Below are positions 27,326 through 36,723 of a stretch of DNA of 64,000 bases, one piece after another. The number at the start of each line of letters is the position of its first letter. Within the stretch, counting starts at the first letter, position 1. The stretch lies in NCBI GenBank assembly GCA_947498845.1, contig CANMLX010000016.1, positions 26,464 to 90,463 on the forward strand, given 5' to 3'. A program made the position numbers and the translations under genes. The notes under the pieces are model-generated. The model was not told the DNA's origin. It saw only the letters and a program-made list of their open reading frames with translations, and made no database searches. Origin of the DNA: an uncultured Flavobacteriaceae bacterium (lineage in GTDB: Bacteria; Bacteroidota; Bacteroidia; Flavobacteriales; Flavobacteriaceae).

Positions 27326-27553
27326 TTACCATTTACCATGTTTTCTGAAAGATTTGTATTTCACATAAATACCTTTTTCGTTTTTCTTATATAAATACAA
27401 ATTATAATCTCTACTTACTTTACTTAAAGAATCTCCTACGCTAATAGGATCTCCTTCTCTACATGCGTAGCGACCTAAATACTCTTCTTCATTATTATCT
27501 ACAAATTTTACACATAAATCCATTTTACTACATTTATACACCTCTTTAACCAC
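27326..27553 (-). pseudogene. C-terminal remnant of a small secreted-protein gene
   Basis: The 75-codon frame has only a GTG start and no signal peptide. The text SGVVKEVYKC, GDPISVGDSLSKVSRD, LYLYKKNEKG resembles the tail of short Bacteroidota exported proteins with a GDSLxK motif. The N-terminal part is missing; the dead IS200 fragment lies immediately upstream, so the gene was probably cut by it. A short true gene cannot be excluded. Confidence 0.45.
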
Positions 27554-27576
27554 TCCGCTAAAGTTTTTATAATATG

Positions 27577-27801
27577 CTATTCTATTTGATCTATAAAATG
27601 AACGTGATTTGATTCATAACCTATCTCTATAAAATGTAATTCATATCGTTTAGAAATTTCTAAACAAATATCTTTCAAACCCTCTCCTATTTCTTTCGTT
27701 ATAACTGATTTTCGATATTTCAAAGGAAAAACCAAATGATAAAGCAACAAGCTTTTATTATGTCTTTTTATAACATGTTCACTCATTCTCCCAATGTACA
27801 C
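27577..27801 (-). pseudogene. tnpA: truncated IS200/IS605 TnpA transposase
   Basis: The N-terminal half of a Y1 transposase: LLLYHLVFPLKYRKSVI, then the HUH motif in ESNHVHF. It stops shortly after, at 74 codons. The helix with the catalytic Tyr is missing (full length is about 140-155). The remaining upstream sequence keeps the left-end hairpin of an IS200 element. It is therefore inactive by itself. Confidence 0.75.
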
Positions 27802-27852
27802 TTTTTCAAAGTGTTTCGAAAAACTCTCCGTTTTTCAAACTTTTCAGCTAAA

Positions 27853-27873
27853 CCCCGAGGCAGAGCCTCGAGG
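27853..27873 (-). mobile_element. left-end hairpin of the dead IS200 element
   Basis: CCCCGAGGC (27853-27861) pairs with GCCTCGAGG (27865-27873) with loop AGA, about 50 bases upstream of the tnpA start. Imperfect palindromes at this position are what IS200 transposases bind. A second hairpin, CACTTT/AAAGTG near 27798-27812, overlaps the tnpA start region. Confidence 0.55.
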
Positions 27874-27894
27874 AATTCTTTAGATTAAAACCAC

Positions 27895-28110
27895 TAATAA
27901 TGAGAATTTTACAATTTAACTAAATGAAGACGTTGTCATTCAAGCATTATCAAAAACAAAATATATTTTGTTGAAGATACAAAGCGAAGCTTTTGAGGAA
28001 GAATCTACTCAAAATGGGATTTCTCGTCGCTCGTTCCTCTCTCTGTCGAAAAGACATAGTGCTAAACAACAATATAACTATAAAAAATAAAATTAAGTTA
28101 CGTCGAACGT
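27895..28110. repeat. family E element, diverged copy
   Basis: AATGAGAATTTTACAATTTAACT at the left and CAATATAACTATAAAAAATAAAATTAAGTTACGTC at the right match the copy at 10700-10918 with few changes. The middle is unrelated, and the AGGTGAGTT inverted ends are not preserved. No gene is seen in the 413-base gap. Confidence 0.6.
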
Positions 28111-28214
28111 TAAACTATTATTTTGATGATATTATGAGGTCTCGACTTACTTCTGTAAGCTAACTTCATTAAAAATATATTTTTTCCTCGTTAATACGCG
28201 ACCTTGATATAGAG

Positions 28215-29243
28215 TTATGTTGCAGGATTAGGAATGCTTTTATGTATCGCATCTATCTGCTCTAATACAGCATCACTTAGTGTGATATTAATACTATCTA
28301 TATTTTCCTCTAATTGTTTTAGGTTAGTTGCACCAATAATATTACTGGTTACAAAGGGTTGTTGGTTTACAAATGCTAATGCCATTTGGGTTAAACTTAA
28401 ACCATTATGTTCTGCTACTTTTAAGTATTGCTTTGTGGCTTCGGTAGATTGATCACTGCTATATCTAGCAAATCTTGGAAATAATTTTAATCTGGAGTTT
28501 TCTGGCGCATCTCCTTTTACATATTTACCAGACAATACGCCAAAGGCTAATGGTGAGTAGGCTAATAAGCCTATATTTTCTCTCATAGAGACTTCTGCTA
28601 AGTCGGTTTCAAAACTTCTACACAGTAATGAGTAGGCATTTTGTAGGGTAATCATTCTTGGTAAATTGTGTTGTTTATGCTCTTCTAAATAACGCATGGT
28701 TCCCCATGAATTTTCGTTAGATATGCCTACATGTCTAATATGTCCTGCTTTAATTTCTTTATCTAAGCTATGTAGTATCTCGTTAAAATTATCTTCCCAC
28801 GCAGCATCGTGCTTATAATCTCTTATGCCAAATCTATTGGTGTTACGTTCTGGCCAATGGAGTTGGTACACATCTATATAGTCGGTTTGTAAGCGCTTTA
28901 ATTCTTTTTCTATAGCTTCTTTAATGGCTACTGTAAATCCTGTTGTGCGGATATGTGCTGTATAGTCGCCTCCTCCTGCTATTTTTGACGCTACAATAAC
29001 GTTATCTCTATTTCCTGGTTTTTTTAACCATGTTCCAATTATAGTACTTGTTTTTCCACTACGTTCTGCATTTGCTGGGACTGGATATAATTCGGCTGTG
29101 TCTATAAAATTAACGCCTTTGTCTAATGCAAGATCTAATTGCTGGTGTGCTTCGGCTTCGGTATTCTGGTTGCCAAAGGTCATGGTGCCCAAGCATATTT
29201 TACTTACTTTAATATTGGTGTGGGGTAGGGTGGTGTATTTCAT
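28215..29243 (-). CDS. aldo-keto reductase, Tas-like
   Basis: The 342-residue barrel enzyme starts MKYTTLPHTNIKVSKICLGTMTFG and carries FIDTAELYPVPA (catalytic Asp and Tyr), DVYQLHWPERNTNRFG, GISNENSW and NIIGATNLKQLEENI. It is closest in my reading to E. coli Tas-type NADP(H)-dependent reductases. Substrate unknown. Stand-alone gene with a tandem-repeat array directly upstream of its start. Confidence 0.85.
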   Translation of the reverse strand: MKYTTLPHTNIKVSKICLGTMTFGNQNTEAEAHQQLDLALDKGVNFIDTAELYPVPANAERSGKTSTIIGTWLKKPGNRDNVIVASKIAGGGDYTAHIRTTGFTVAIKEAIEKELKRLQTDYIDVYQLHWPERNTNRFGIRDYKHDAAWEDNFNEILHSLDKEIKAGHIRHVGISNENSWGTMRYLEEHKQHNLPRMITLQNAYSLLCRSFETDLAEVSMRENIGLLAYSPLAFGVLSGKYVKGDAPENSRLKLFPRFARYSSDQSTEATKQYLKVAEHNGLSLTQMALAFVNQQPFVTSNIIGATNLKQLEENIDSINITLSDAVLEQIDAIHKSIPNPAT

Positions 29244-29249
29244 TGGTTA

Positions 29250-29480
29250 GGACTTCTTAGACTTATTTGATTTGTTAGATGTCTTGGATTAACTCGATTA
29301 CTCGATTATTTGACTTCTTAGATTAGCTCGATTATTGGTTCTCTTGGATTAATTAGACTTATTAGATTATTTAGACTTCTTCGATTTAATAGTTTGTTGG
29401 ACTGGTTCGATTGGTTTGACGCTTTGGGTTATAGGACTTCTTAGACTTATTCGATCTCTTGGATTTGTTCGATTTTTAGA
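29250..29480. repeat. degenerate 8-10-base tandem repeat array
   Basis: About 25 units vary around GACTTATTA / GATTACTC / GACTTCTTA / CGATTATTG, one after another with 8-10-base spacing. The exact string GACTTCTTAGACTTATT occurs twice (near 29251 and 29428). The array begins 7 bases upstream of the aldo-keto reductase start codon, so it lies in that gene's promoter region. Confidence 0.75.
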
Positions 29481-29494
29481 CGAGACCAAAGATA

Positions 29495-29533
29495 AAAAAC
29501 CTTTAAAAGTATCTAAGACTTTTAAAGGTTTTT
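29495..29533. terminator. strong bidirectional hairpin terminator
   Basis: A perfect 16-base stem (29495-29510 with 29518-29533, AAAAACCTTTAAAAGT) with a 7-base loop. On the minus strand it would end the OmpA/exonuclease unit, but it lies 430 bases beyond that stop with repeat elements in between. The repeats may therefore have inserted between the gene and its terminator. Confidence 0.75.
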
Positions 29534-29747
29534 ATACCAGTTCTTAATTGAATTGAATTTAAACCCGTTTTATGCATTAGAAAGTCTATTACGTCTGCAA
29601 TCTCCTGCAAACACTGTCGTAAACTGTGTTTATTGAATATCACAGCCTCATAACGACCTTCCAACGCATAAAGCGGGTTAAAAGAAAATGATACATTTTA
29701 AAAAGCGCATTTTAATTCGTTAGATTCAATTGAGAACTGGTATTAGG
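29534..29747. repeat. about 214-base inverted-repeat element (family D)
   Basis: The left end ATACCAGTTCTTAATTGAATTG is the near inverse of the right end GATTCAATTGAGAACTGGTAT. Each arm also carries AACCCGTTTTATGCATTAGAA or its near inverse. Part of this arm recurs at 63915-63945 and, more loosely, at 10208-10232. Confidence 0.75.
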
Positions 29748-29748
29748 T

Positions 29749-29780
29749 GTTAGCGCTTACAGTGTAAAGCGCTAACTTTT
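29749..29780. terminator. small hairpin between repeat elements
   Basis: GTTAGCGCTT (29749-29758) pairs with AAGCGCTAAC (29767-29776) and is followed by TTTT on the plus strand. Possibly a second terminator or part of a repeat boundary. Confidence 0.45.
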
Positions 29781-29784
29781 GTAA

Positions 29785-29950
29785 TTATACCAATTCTACC
29801 ATAAAATGCGACATATAATTCGTTTCTTTTACATGATTTCTGCATTAAAAAAATAAACCGTAGCTAAGGCTATGCTTGATTTTTATGCTTTGAACTCCTG
29901 TAAAATAACTCAAATTATTTATACCTCATTTTATAGCAAAATTGGTATTA
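29785..29950. repeat. 166-base inverted-repeat element, copy 2 (family A)
   Basis: Nearly identical over its full length to 10238-10403 (CCGTAGC here, CCATAGC there), same orientation, ends TATACCAATTCTACC and AAAATTGGTATTA. The near identity over 19 kb implies a recent move or gene conversion. It ends 10 bases from the ompA-like stop. Confidence 0.85.
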
Positions 29951-29960
29951 CACCTAACTA

Positions 29961-30920
29961 TTACTGCTCGTTTAACAACTTAGACAATTGGTCTAGCTTT
30001 GGTGTTAGAATCACTTCTATACGCCTGTTTTTTGCTTTTCCTTCTTCCGTATCGTTAGAGGCCACTGGTGCAAATTCACCTCGCCCTGCTGCGGTTAGGT
30101 TTTCTGGGCTTATCGCCTTATTTTCTCTTAAAATATTTACAATGGCCGTAGCGCGTTTTGTAGACAAATCCCAATTGCTGGTTAATGCGCCATTTCCCGA
30201 ATAGGGTACATTATCGGTATGTCCTTCTATTAAAACGGCGATGTCTGGGTTTTCGGCGAGTACATTACCTAAGCTTTTTACGGCACTTTTACCTTCAGCC
30301 CCTACGAGCCAACTCCCCGACTTAAATAACAACTTATTTTCCATAGACACGTAAACTTTTCCGCCTCTTTGTTCTACGGTTAAACCTTTACCTTCAAAAT
30401 CGGTTAATGCTCTTGATATTGCATTTTTTAGTTGCGTCATCGCTGCATCTTTTGAGGCGATTACCTTTTCTAATTCGGCAATCTTGTTAGAACGTTCTTC
30501 TAATGCTTTTTTAAGTTTATTTAAGCGATCATTTTCTGCTGCTAAGGCTTGTTCTTTAGCTTCTAATTCTGCTAAAAGTTCCCTGTTTTTTTTAGAGTTT
30601 CGTGCTATGGATGCCGAACTATTTTTCTCCAGAGCTGCGTAAGACGATTTTAAGTTATCCAAATTCGATTTTGAAGCATTATAATCGTTTCTCAACTTGT
30701 CTCGCTCTGCAATGGCTTTATCGTAGGCTTCTTGCAGTTTTTTTAAGTCGTTTTCGGTTGTGTTTTTTGCCGATAAAAGGGCTTCGTTTTCTTCTGAAAG
30801 TTTTCTGTTTTCTTGTTTTAACGATGCATACTTGCTCTCCAAATCTTTATATACTTTGGGAGATACACACGATGTTACAATAACCAAGCTTAATAGAAAG
30901 AATACACTGTTTTTAATCAT
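29961..30920 (-). CDS. OmpA-family lipoprotein with coiled coil
   Basis: The 319-residue protein has a lipobox at VIVTSC and a long coiled coil (about 30-160, Lys/Glu/Leu-rich heptads). The OmpA peptidoglycan-binding domain (about 190-310) has LIEGHTDNVPYSG, NWDLSTKRATAIVNIL and NRRIEVIL. Such proteins anchor the outer membrane to peptidoglycan. It lies 19 bases downstream of xthA on the same strand and is probably co-transcribed. Confidence 0.85.
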   Translation of the reverse strand: MIKNSVFFLLSLVIVTSCVSPKVYKDLESKYASLKQENRKLSEENEALLSAKNTTENDLKKLQEAYDKAIAERDKLRNDYNASKSNLDNLKSSYAALEKNSSASIARNSKKNRELLAELEAKEQALAAENDRLNKLKKALEERSNKIAELEKVIASKDAAMTQLKNAISRALTDFEGKGLTVEQRGGKVYVSMENKLLFKSGSWLVGAEGKSAVKSLGNVLAENPDIAVLIEGHTDNVPYSGNGALTSNWDLSTKRATAIVNILRENKAISPENLTAAGRGEFAPVASNDTEEGKAKNRRIEVILTPKLDQLSKLLNEQ

Positions 30921-30939
30921 TTTTTTATACTTTAAATTT

Positions 30940-31722
30940 TTAGTCTTTTAATTCTAATAGAATAGGACAATGGTCACTATGTACTGCTTCTGTTAATATC
31001 ACTGCCCTTTCGATATGTGTTTCCAGAGGTTTTGAAACCATTGTATAATCTAATCGCCAGCCTTTGTTATTTGCTCTTGCATTAGCACGGTAGCTCCACC
31101 AACTGTATTCTTGTCGTTCGGGATTTATAAATCGAAACGCATCTACAAAACCACTGTCTATAAATTTTCCTATCCATTCACGCTCTTCTGGTAAAAAACC
31201 AGATACGCCTTTCATTTTTGGATTATGTATGTCTATTGCTTCATGACATATATTATAATCACCACAAATAACCAGATTAGGGGTATCTTTTTTAAGTGTA
31301 TTGATATAATCTTGAAACATAGCCATATACTCTAACTTGTGATTTAAGCGCGCATCGTTTGTTCCTGATGGTAAATACAAGCTCATTACCGAAACACGAT
31401 CTCCGCCTGGCGAAGCGGCAGGGAAATCGGCACGAAGGTTACGTCCCTCAAAATCCATGGATGCTATGCCTGTACCGTATTCTACATGACTAGGTTCTAT
31501 TTTACTTAAAATAGCCACGCCACTATAGCCTTTTTTTTGTGCGCTAAACCAATAATTATAAGTGTAGCCTGCTTCTTCAAAAAGACTTAAATCCAACTGC
31601 TCTTTTAAGGCTTTTATTTCCTGCAAACAAACCACGTCTGGATTAGCACTTTTAAGCCATTCTATAAATCCTTTATTTATCGCTGCTCTTATGCCGTTTA
31701 CATTGTATGATATGATTTTCAT
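30940..31722 (-). CDS. xth: exodeoxyribonuclease III
   Basis: The 260-residue endonuclease/exonuclease/phosphatase-fold enzyme has the start MKIISYNVNGIRAA, metal-binding Glu in CLQEIKA, GDYNICHEAID and a C-terminal SDHCPILLEL. It cuts DNA at abasic sites and removes 3' blocks in base-excision repair. Length and motifs are standard for ExoIII. Confidence 0.93.
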   Translation of the reverse strand: MKIISYNVNGIRAAINKGFIEWLKSANPDVVCLQEIKALKEQLDLSLFEEAGYTYNYWFSAQKKGYSGVAILSKIEPSHVEYGTGIASMDFEGRNLRADFPAASPGGDRVSVMSLYLPSGTNDARLNHKLEYMAMFQDYINTLKKDTPNLVICGDYNICHEAIDIHNPKMKGVSGFLPEEREWIGKFIDSGFVDAFRFINPERQEYSWWSYRANARANNKGWRLDYTMVSKPLETHIERAVILTEAVHSDHCPILLELKD

Positions 31723-31966
31723 GTTTTCTCTTTAATATTCTGAATTTACTTAAGCTTAATTAATTTCAGAATCTCTTTAAGTTATTCATTAATAATTAGG
31801 AGACGCTAAAACAAGTTTAGCTTAACGTAAAACTATTGCGAAAATATAGTTTTACTCATTTTCAGCTAATTTAAATAATGCATTACTTTTACACTGTGTA
31901 TTACTTGGATTTTTAACGAAATCCATCCATAAAATATTTTAAACGATTGTAAGTTTAAATATCTGA

Positions 31967-34900
31967 ATGAAGTATTATTTATCAATTTTTATACCACTAT
32001 TTAGCTTTTTGAGTTTTTCTCAAAACCCTAACAGTAATTATATCACTAAAAAAATAGGGGTAAAAGATAGTATAACTATTGATAGTGTGAGTATTAATCC
32101 CAGTTGGTTTTCAATAAAAACAAAGGACAATAAAATTATTGATTCTTCATTTTACACCATTAATTTTTCTCAAGCTAAGCTTAGGTTTAAAAAACCAGTT
32201 GCTACAGATTCTATTATTATAAGCTATTTAAAATTTCCTGAGTTTTTAACCAAGACTTATAAACAACTGGACGAAAATATAATTGTACAAAATAATGATG
32301 GTGTTGAACGCCTGTACAAACTCAAGCAGTCTAATGTTTCTAAAAGTTTTATTCCTTTTGATGGTTTGAGTACTTCTGGAAGTATCTCTAGAGGTGTCAC
32401 AGTTGGTAATAATCAAAACTCGGTACTAAATAGTGAATTGGATCTGCAAATCACGGGCAAATTAAACAATAAAGTATCCTTACGTGCTTCGATACAAGAT
32501 GCTAATATCCCACTGCAAGAAAGTGGCTATAGTCAACGGTTAGATGAATTTGATCAGGTTTTTATTGAATTGTTTAGTGATACATGGAATATTCGCGCTG
32601 GTGATATCGATTTACAAAATAACAGTTCTTACTTTTCACAATTCTCCAAACGTGTTCAGGGGCTTTCTATTAATGCGCTTTTGGGAGATGATGATAACCA
32701 AACCCAACTTTTTGCTTCGGGGGCTTTAGTAAGGGGGCAATTTACTACCAGTCAATTTACTGCTTTAGAAGGCAATCAAGGGCCTTATAAATTGCAAGGG
32801 CCCAACGGCGAACTTTTTGTTTTAATCGTTTCGGGGAGTGAAACGGTTTACGTTAATGGTGTTGCAGTACAACGTGGTGAGGATAAAGATTATATTATAG
32901 ATTATAATGCGGGGGAAATTATATTTAATACTACGTTTCCTATTACTTCTGAAATGAGGATCACAGTAGATTATCAATTTAGTGATCGTAATTATTCGCG
33001 CCTGGTAGCTTATGGTGGTGCTAATTATAAAAGTGATAAATTAAAAATTGGGGTTTCGGTGTATTCTGAAAATGATGCTAAAAACCAGCCTTTACAACAA
33101 AACTTATCTGAAGCGCAAGCCGAAATTTTATCACTTGCTGGGGATGATACATCTCAAATGATAGCGCCTTCTGAAATTGAAGAAGCCTTTAGTGAGAATC
33201 GTATTTTATACAAAAAAGAAAATATTAGTGGTAATGAGGTGTTTGTGTTTTCTAATAATCCTGATGATGATTTATTTCGGGTAACATTTACACGTGTTGG
33301 GCCAAACCAAGGTGACTATATTTTAAGTAGCTCCAGCACGAGTGCTATAAATAATATTTATGAGTATGCAGGAGAATTACAAGGTAATTTTGCGCCTGTT
33401 ATTCAACTTATAGCACCCACAAAATTGCAGTTGGCCATTGTTAATGGTAGTTATGTTCCTTCTAAAAAAACAGAGATTACCTTTGAACTTGCGGGCAGTA
33501 AAAACGATCTAAACTTGTTTTCTAATATTGGTGATGATAATAATGATGGATTTGCAGGTAAATTACTATGGTCTCAAGCCATAAAAAAGAGTGACAGCCT
33601 TTGGAATATTACTGCTTTTGTAGATACCGATTATATTCAGGCAGATTTTAGAAATATAGAAGGACTTTACAATCCCGAGTTTAACCGGGATTGGAATCTA
33701 GGCCAACAACCTAATAGCAATCAAGTTGTAAATAATTTAGGCAATCAAGTGCTTTTAAATTCTGGGCTACGTTTTTCGCATCCTGAAAAAGGGCGTATTG
33801 CGTATCAATTTGAACATCTAAATTTTAGCTTGGGCTTTAATGGGAATAGACATATAACTAATATCGATTTACGCTTTAACAAATTAAAAATTAACTCTAA
33901 TTCCAGTTTTTTAAATGCATCCTCCTCTATAAACACCTCAACTTTTTTTAGATCTTACAACACTGTAATTTATGGGATGAAGAAACGTTGGGCTGGTGCC
34001 AAATTGGACATTGAAGACAATCAACAAAAAGAAGTTACTACAGATTTGTTTACGCCACTAAGTCAAAAATTTAAAACCTATAACGTGTTTTTTGGTGTAG
34101 GGGATAGCACCAAAGTTTTTGCTGAAATTGGTTATAAAAATAGAGTAAATGATAGTATTCGAAATAATCAACTAGAGAAAGTAAATACCTCAAATACCTT
34201 TTATTTAAACTCTAAGATTATTCAGAATAAAAACACTAAACTATCCCTTTATGCTAACTATAGAACTTTAGATCATGAAGATGACCGTATTGACGATGAA
34301 AACTCTTTAAATTCCAGATTGCAATACAATCAAAAACTCTTTAAAAACATCTTACAATCTAATACCGTTTTTGAAACGAATTCTGGCTATTTACCACAGC
34401 AAGATTTTACCTATGTAGAAGTTGAACCTGGCCAAGGCACCTACACCTGGATTGATTATAATGAAAACGGCATTCAAGATTTAGAAGAGTTTGAAATAGC
34501 ACAATTTCAAGATCAAGGCACCTACATTCGTGTACTGCTTCCTAATAGAATATTTATAAAAACGCATCAAAATAGGTTTAGCCAGACATTAACTATTAAT
34601 CCTGCGCAATGGAGTACCTCAAAAAAGAAATCGCGTAAATTTTGGTCTCATTTTTACAATCAAACCAGTTATTTAATTGATAGAAAAGTACAACGTGATG
34701 GGGATAATTTTAATTTAAATCCGTTTAAATCTTCTTCAGAAAATCAATTAGGCGTTCAATTAAATTTTAGAAATGTGCTATTTTTTAATAGAGGCAAACA
34801 ACGTTACACCACATCGTACACGTATCTTACTAATAAAAATAGTAATACGCTTTCTGTAGGCCTTTTAGAAAATAATTTAAGGAGTCATCAGTTAAATTTT

Positions 34901-35398
34901 AATCATAAAATAAAGGAAAGTTGGCTAATCACTATATTATCTACTATTGGAACTAACGAAAGCTCTAGTGAAAACTTTAGCTCTAAAAATTTTAATTTTG
35001 ATGAAGTGTTATTGAACCCTAAATTATCTTATTTGTTTAGTGACAATAGTCGTTTTGATATCTTTTATAAGTACACCATCAAGAAAAATAGCATTGGTAA
35101 TTTAGAAAGCTTAAAACAACAAAACTTAGGTTTAGGGTTTAATTTTTCTAAGAATACAAAAAGTGCTATAAATGGAGAAGTTAATTATTTTTCTAATAAC
35201 TTCACAGGTAATGCTAATACACCTGTCGCTTATCAAATGTTGGAAGGCTTACAACCTGGTAAAAACTTTACCTGGACACTTTTAGCTCAAAAAAAACTTA
35301 CCAAATTTCTGGATTTAAACCTAAGTTATTTTGGAAGAAATACCGAAACCAGTAAAACCATACATACAGGGAGTATACAATTAAAAGCTTATTTTTAA
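31967..35398 (+). CDS. large outer-membrane protein of unknown function
   Basis: The 1143-residue protein has a signal peptide (about 1-19, ending SFSQ). An N-terminal region has STSGSISRGVTVGNNQNSV and LRASIQDANIPLQ, wording that reminds me of modules in the T9SS translocon SprA. The remainder is a long series of amphipathic strands ending TGSIQLKAYF. A large outer-membrane barrel or surface layer protein is likely. It is much shorter than SprA (over 2300), so it is not SprA itself. Single gene; role unknown. Confidence 0.6.
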   Translation: MKYYLSIFIPLFSFLSFSQNPNSNYITKKIGVKDSITIDSVSINPSWFSIKTKDNKIIDSSFYTINFSQAKLRFKKPVATDSIIISYLKFPEFLTKTYKQLDENIIVQNNDGVERLYKLKQSNVSKSFIPFDGLSTSGSISRGVTVGNNQNSVLNSELDLQITGKLNNKVSLRASIQDANIPLQESGYSQRLDEFDQVFIELFSDTWNIRAGDIDLQNNSSYFSQFSKRVQGLSINALLGDDDNQTQLFASGALVRGQFTTSQFTALEGNQGPYKLQGPNGELFVLIVSGSETVYVNGVAVQRGEDKDYIIDYNAGEIIFNTTFPITSEMRITVDYQFSDRNYSRLVAYGGANYKSDKLKIGVSVYSENDAKNQPLQQNLSEAQAEILSLAGDDTSQMIAPSEIEEAFSENRILYKKENISGNEVFVFSNNPDDDLFRVTFTRVGPNQGDYILSSSSTSAINNIYEYAGELQGNFAPVIQLIAPTKLQLAIVNGSYVPSKKTEITFELAGSKNDLNLFSNIGDDNNDGFAGKLLWSQAIKKSDSLWNITAFVDTDYIQADFRNIEGLYNPEFNRDWNLGQQPNSNQVVNNLGNQVLLNSGLRFSHPEKGRIAYQFEHLNFSLGFNGNRHITNIDLRFNKLKINSNSSFLNASSSINTSTFFRSYNTVIYGMKKRWAGAKLDIEDNQQKEVTTDLFTPLSQKFKTYNVFFGVGDSTKVFAEIGYKNRVNDSIRNNQLEKVNTSNTFYLNSKIIQNKNTKLSLYANYRTLDHEDDRIDDENSLNSRLQYNQKLFKNILQSNTVFETNSGYLPQQDFTYVEVEPGQGTYTWIDYNENGIQDLEEFEIAQFQDQGTYIRVLLPNRIFIKTHQNRFSQTLTINPAQWSTSKKKSRKFWSHFYNQTSYLIDRKVQRDGDNFNLNPFKSSSENQLGVQLNFRNVLFFNRGKQRYTTSYTYLTNKNSNTLSVGLLENNLRSHQLNFNHKIKESWLITILSTIGTNESSSENFSSKNFNFDEVLLNPKLSYLFSDNSRFDIFYKYTIKKNSIGNLESLKQQNLGLGFNFSKNTKSAINGEVNYFSNNFTGNANTPVAYQMLEGLQPGKNFTWTLLAQKKLTKFLDLNLSYFGRNTETSKTIHTGSIQLKAYF

Positions 35399-35483
35399 TT
35401 TTAAAAGGCGTTTATTAATGAAATTAATAACACCATACAACGACTGAGGTATTCTATTGGTATTATTAAAATTTAAAAGTATT

Positions 35484-35897
35484 ATGAGCACTACAAATGG
35501 AGACAATGGATTAGTTATAAAAACGAGTACGTTTGACTTTGAAACGACTTACGATAAACTAAAAACTAGTTTAAACAATAACCCTAACTTAAAAGTAATA
35601 TTAGAATTAGATCACAGTGCCAATGCTGCATCTAAAAATTTAAAATTAAGACCTACTAAAATTATTGTATTTGGAAATCCAGCTTTAGGCACTCCACTTA
35701 TGGATAACGCACCTACTCTGGCTATAGATTTACCTCAAAAACTCTTGGTTTATCAGGAAAATAATACCGTTAAAGTTGCTTACAATAATCCAGCATATTT
35801 AAAAAATAGGCATGAAATTACAGATAACGAAGATATTTTAAGCAAAATAAGTACTGTTTTAGATAAAATAACAAACATTACTACAGGTAATTCTTAG
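35484..35897 (+). CDS. DUF302 family protein
   Basis: The 137-residue protein fits DUF302: FETTYDKLKTSLNNN, LKVILELDHSANA, KIIVFGNPALGTPLM, LPQKLLVYQ. The frame extends upstream with a TTG start at 35457, but the ATG at 35484 (MSTTNGDNG) is chosen. No signal peptide. DUF302 proteins are small cytosolic or periplasmic proteins of unknown role. Confidence 0.75.
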   Translation: MSTTNGDNGLVIKTSTFDFETTYDKLKTSLNNNPNLKVILELDHSANAASKNLKLRPTKIIVFGNPALGTPLMDNAPTLAIDLPQKLLVYQENNTVKVAYNNPAYLKNRHEITDNEDILSKISTVLDKITNITTGNS

Positions 35898-36139
35898 GCT
35901 TAAAAACAAAAATATATTTAGTTTCTATTTTTGTTGGACACCAATGAATAATTTTAATAAGGTTTTTATAGGAACATTCGATATTTTATTTTTTAGTTAA
36001 AAAATAAACAACAGAACATTCGCATATTGTTAATAATATTAAACAATTATTAAATGAAAGTTTATTCATCAATATTTGTAGGTATTTGCTTGAAATAAAC
36101 TTAAAATTGTAAGAGTTAATCCATAAAATTCAAATTATC

Positions 36140-36646
36140 ATGAAAAAATTACTCTTGCTTATTTTTGTATTACTCCTATCTATTTTATCTTGTAATAAAG
36201 ATGAAAATGATATAGTCTCTTCAATAGATTCAACAGAACAATCTAATCTTGAATCAAAAGAAAACAAATCAAGTATTCAATCCATAGTTAATTCAGGTCC
36301 AGATATTAATATTATTGATTTTAAAGTAAATGAAAGCCCCAATAGAATATTTACAAAGGGAACTCGTTTTGATTATGAATTTAAAATTAAAGGAGATTAT
36401 ACTTATGCTACAAATGGCTATCATCAAATAGATCTATATGTGTATGACCATAGAGTATCAGAAAACAACCTTTTAGGAATAATAAAATGGAATAGAGAAG
36501 ATGACTATGATTTGATATTTCCAAATTATACAAAAAAGAGCATGTGGGTAACTGCTCTTGAAAATTATAAAACAGATCCAGGGTATAAATTTTTCTTAGT
36601 TGCTAAATATGCTGGCAAAACAAAAACATTTAGTTATACTTATTAA
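36140..36646 (+). CDS. small lipoprotein, unknown
   Basis: The 168-residue lipoprotein has a lipobox ending SILSC followed by NKDENDI, an acidic export-type signal. A low-complexity Ser/Glu/Lys linker precedes one beta-rich domain (about 65-168) with YTYATNGYHQIDLYVYDH and YKFFLVAKYAGKTKTFSYTY. No family recognised. Stand-alone gene ended by a hairpin terminator. Confidence 0.65.
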   Translation: MKKLLLLIFVLLLSILSCNKDENDIVSSIDSTEQSNLESKENKSSIQSIVNSGPDINIIDFKVNESPNRIFTKGTRFDYEFKIKGDYTYATNGYHQIDLYVYDHRVSENNLLGIIKWNREDDYDLIFPNYTKKSMWVTALENYKTDPGYKFFLVAKYAGKTKTFSYTY

Positions 36647-36660
36647 TATTAATAAGTATA

Positions 36661-36705
36661 AAATAAGGTCGATAAAAAATTATTTTTACCGACCTTATTT
36701 TTTAT
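36661..36705. terminator. bidirectional terminator between lipoprotein and sdhB
   Basis: An 11-base stem (36661-36671 with 36690-36700, AAATAAGGTCG) plus T run. It serves the convergent genes on both sides. Confidence 0.8.
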
Positions 36706-36723
36706 ATAATTATTAAGAGTAGT

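Noticed and set aside
29872..30204. 110-codon open frame on the plus strand
   Set aside because: It starts inside the family A repeat and runs antisense through the end of the OmpA-family gene; the protein has no domain character.
31967..35398. Calling the 1143-residue barrel protein SprA
   Set aside because: Only a short N-terminal module resembles SprA; the length is less than half and the rest does not follow it, so no gene symbol is given.
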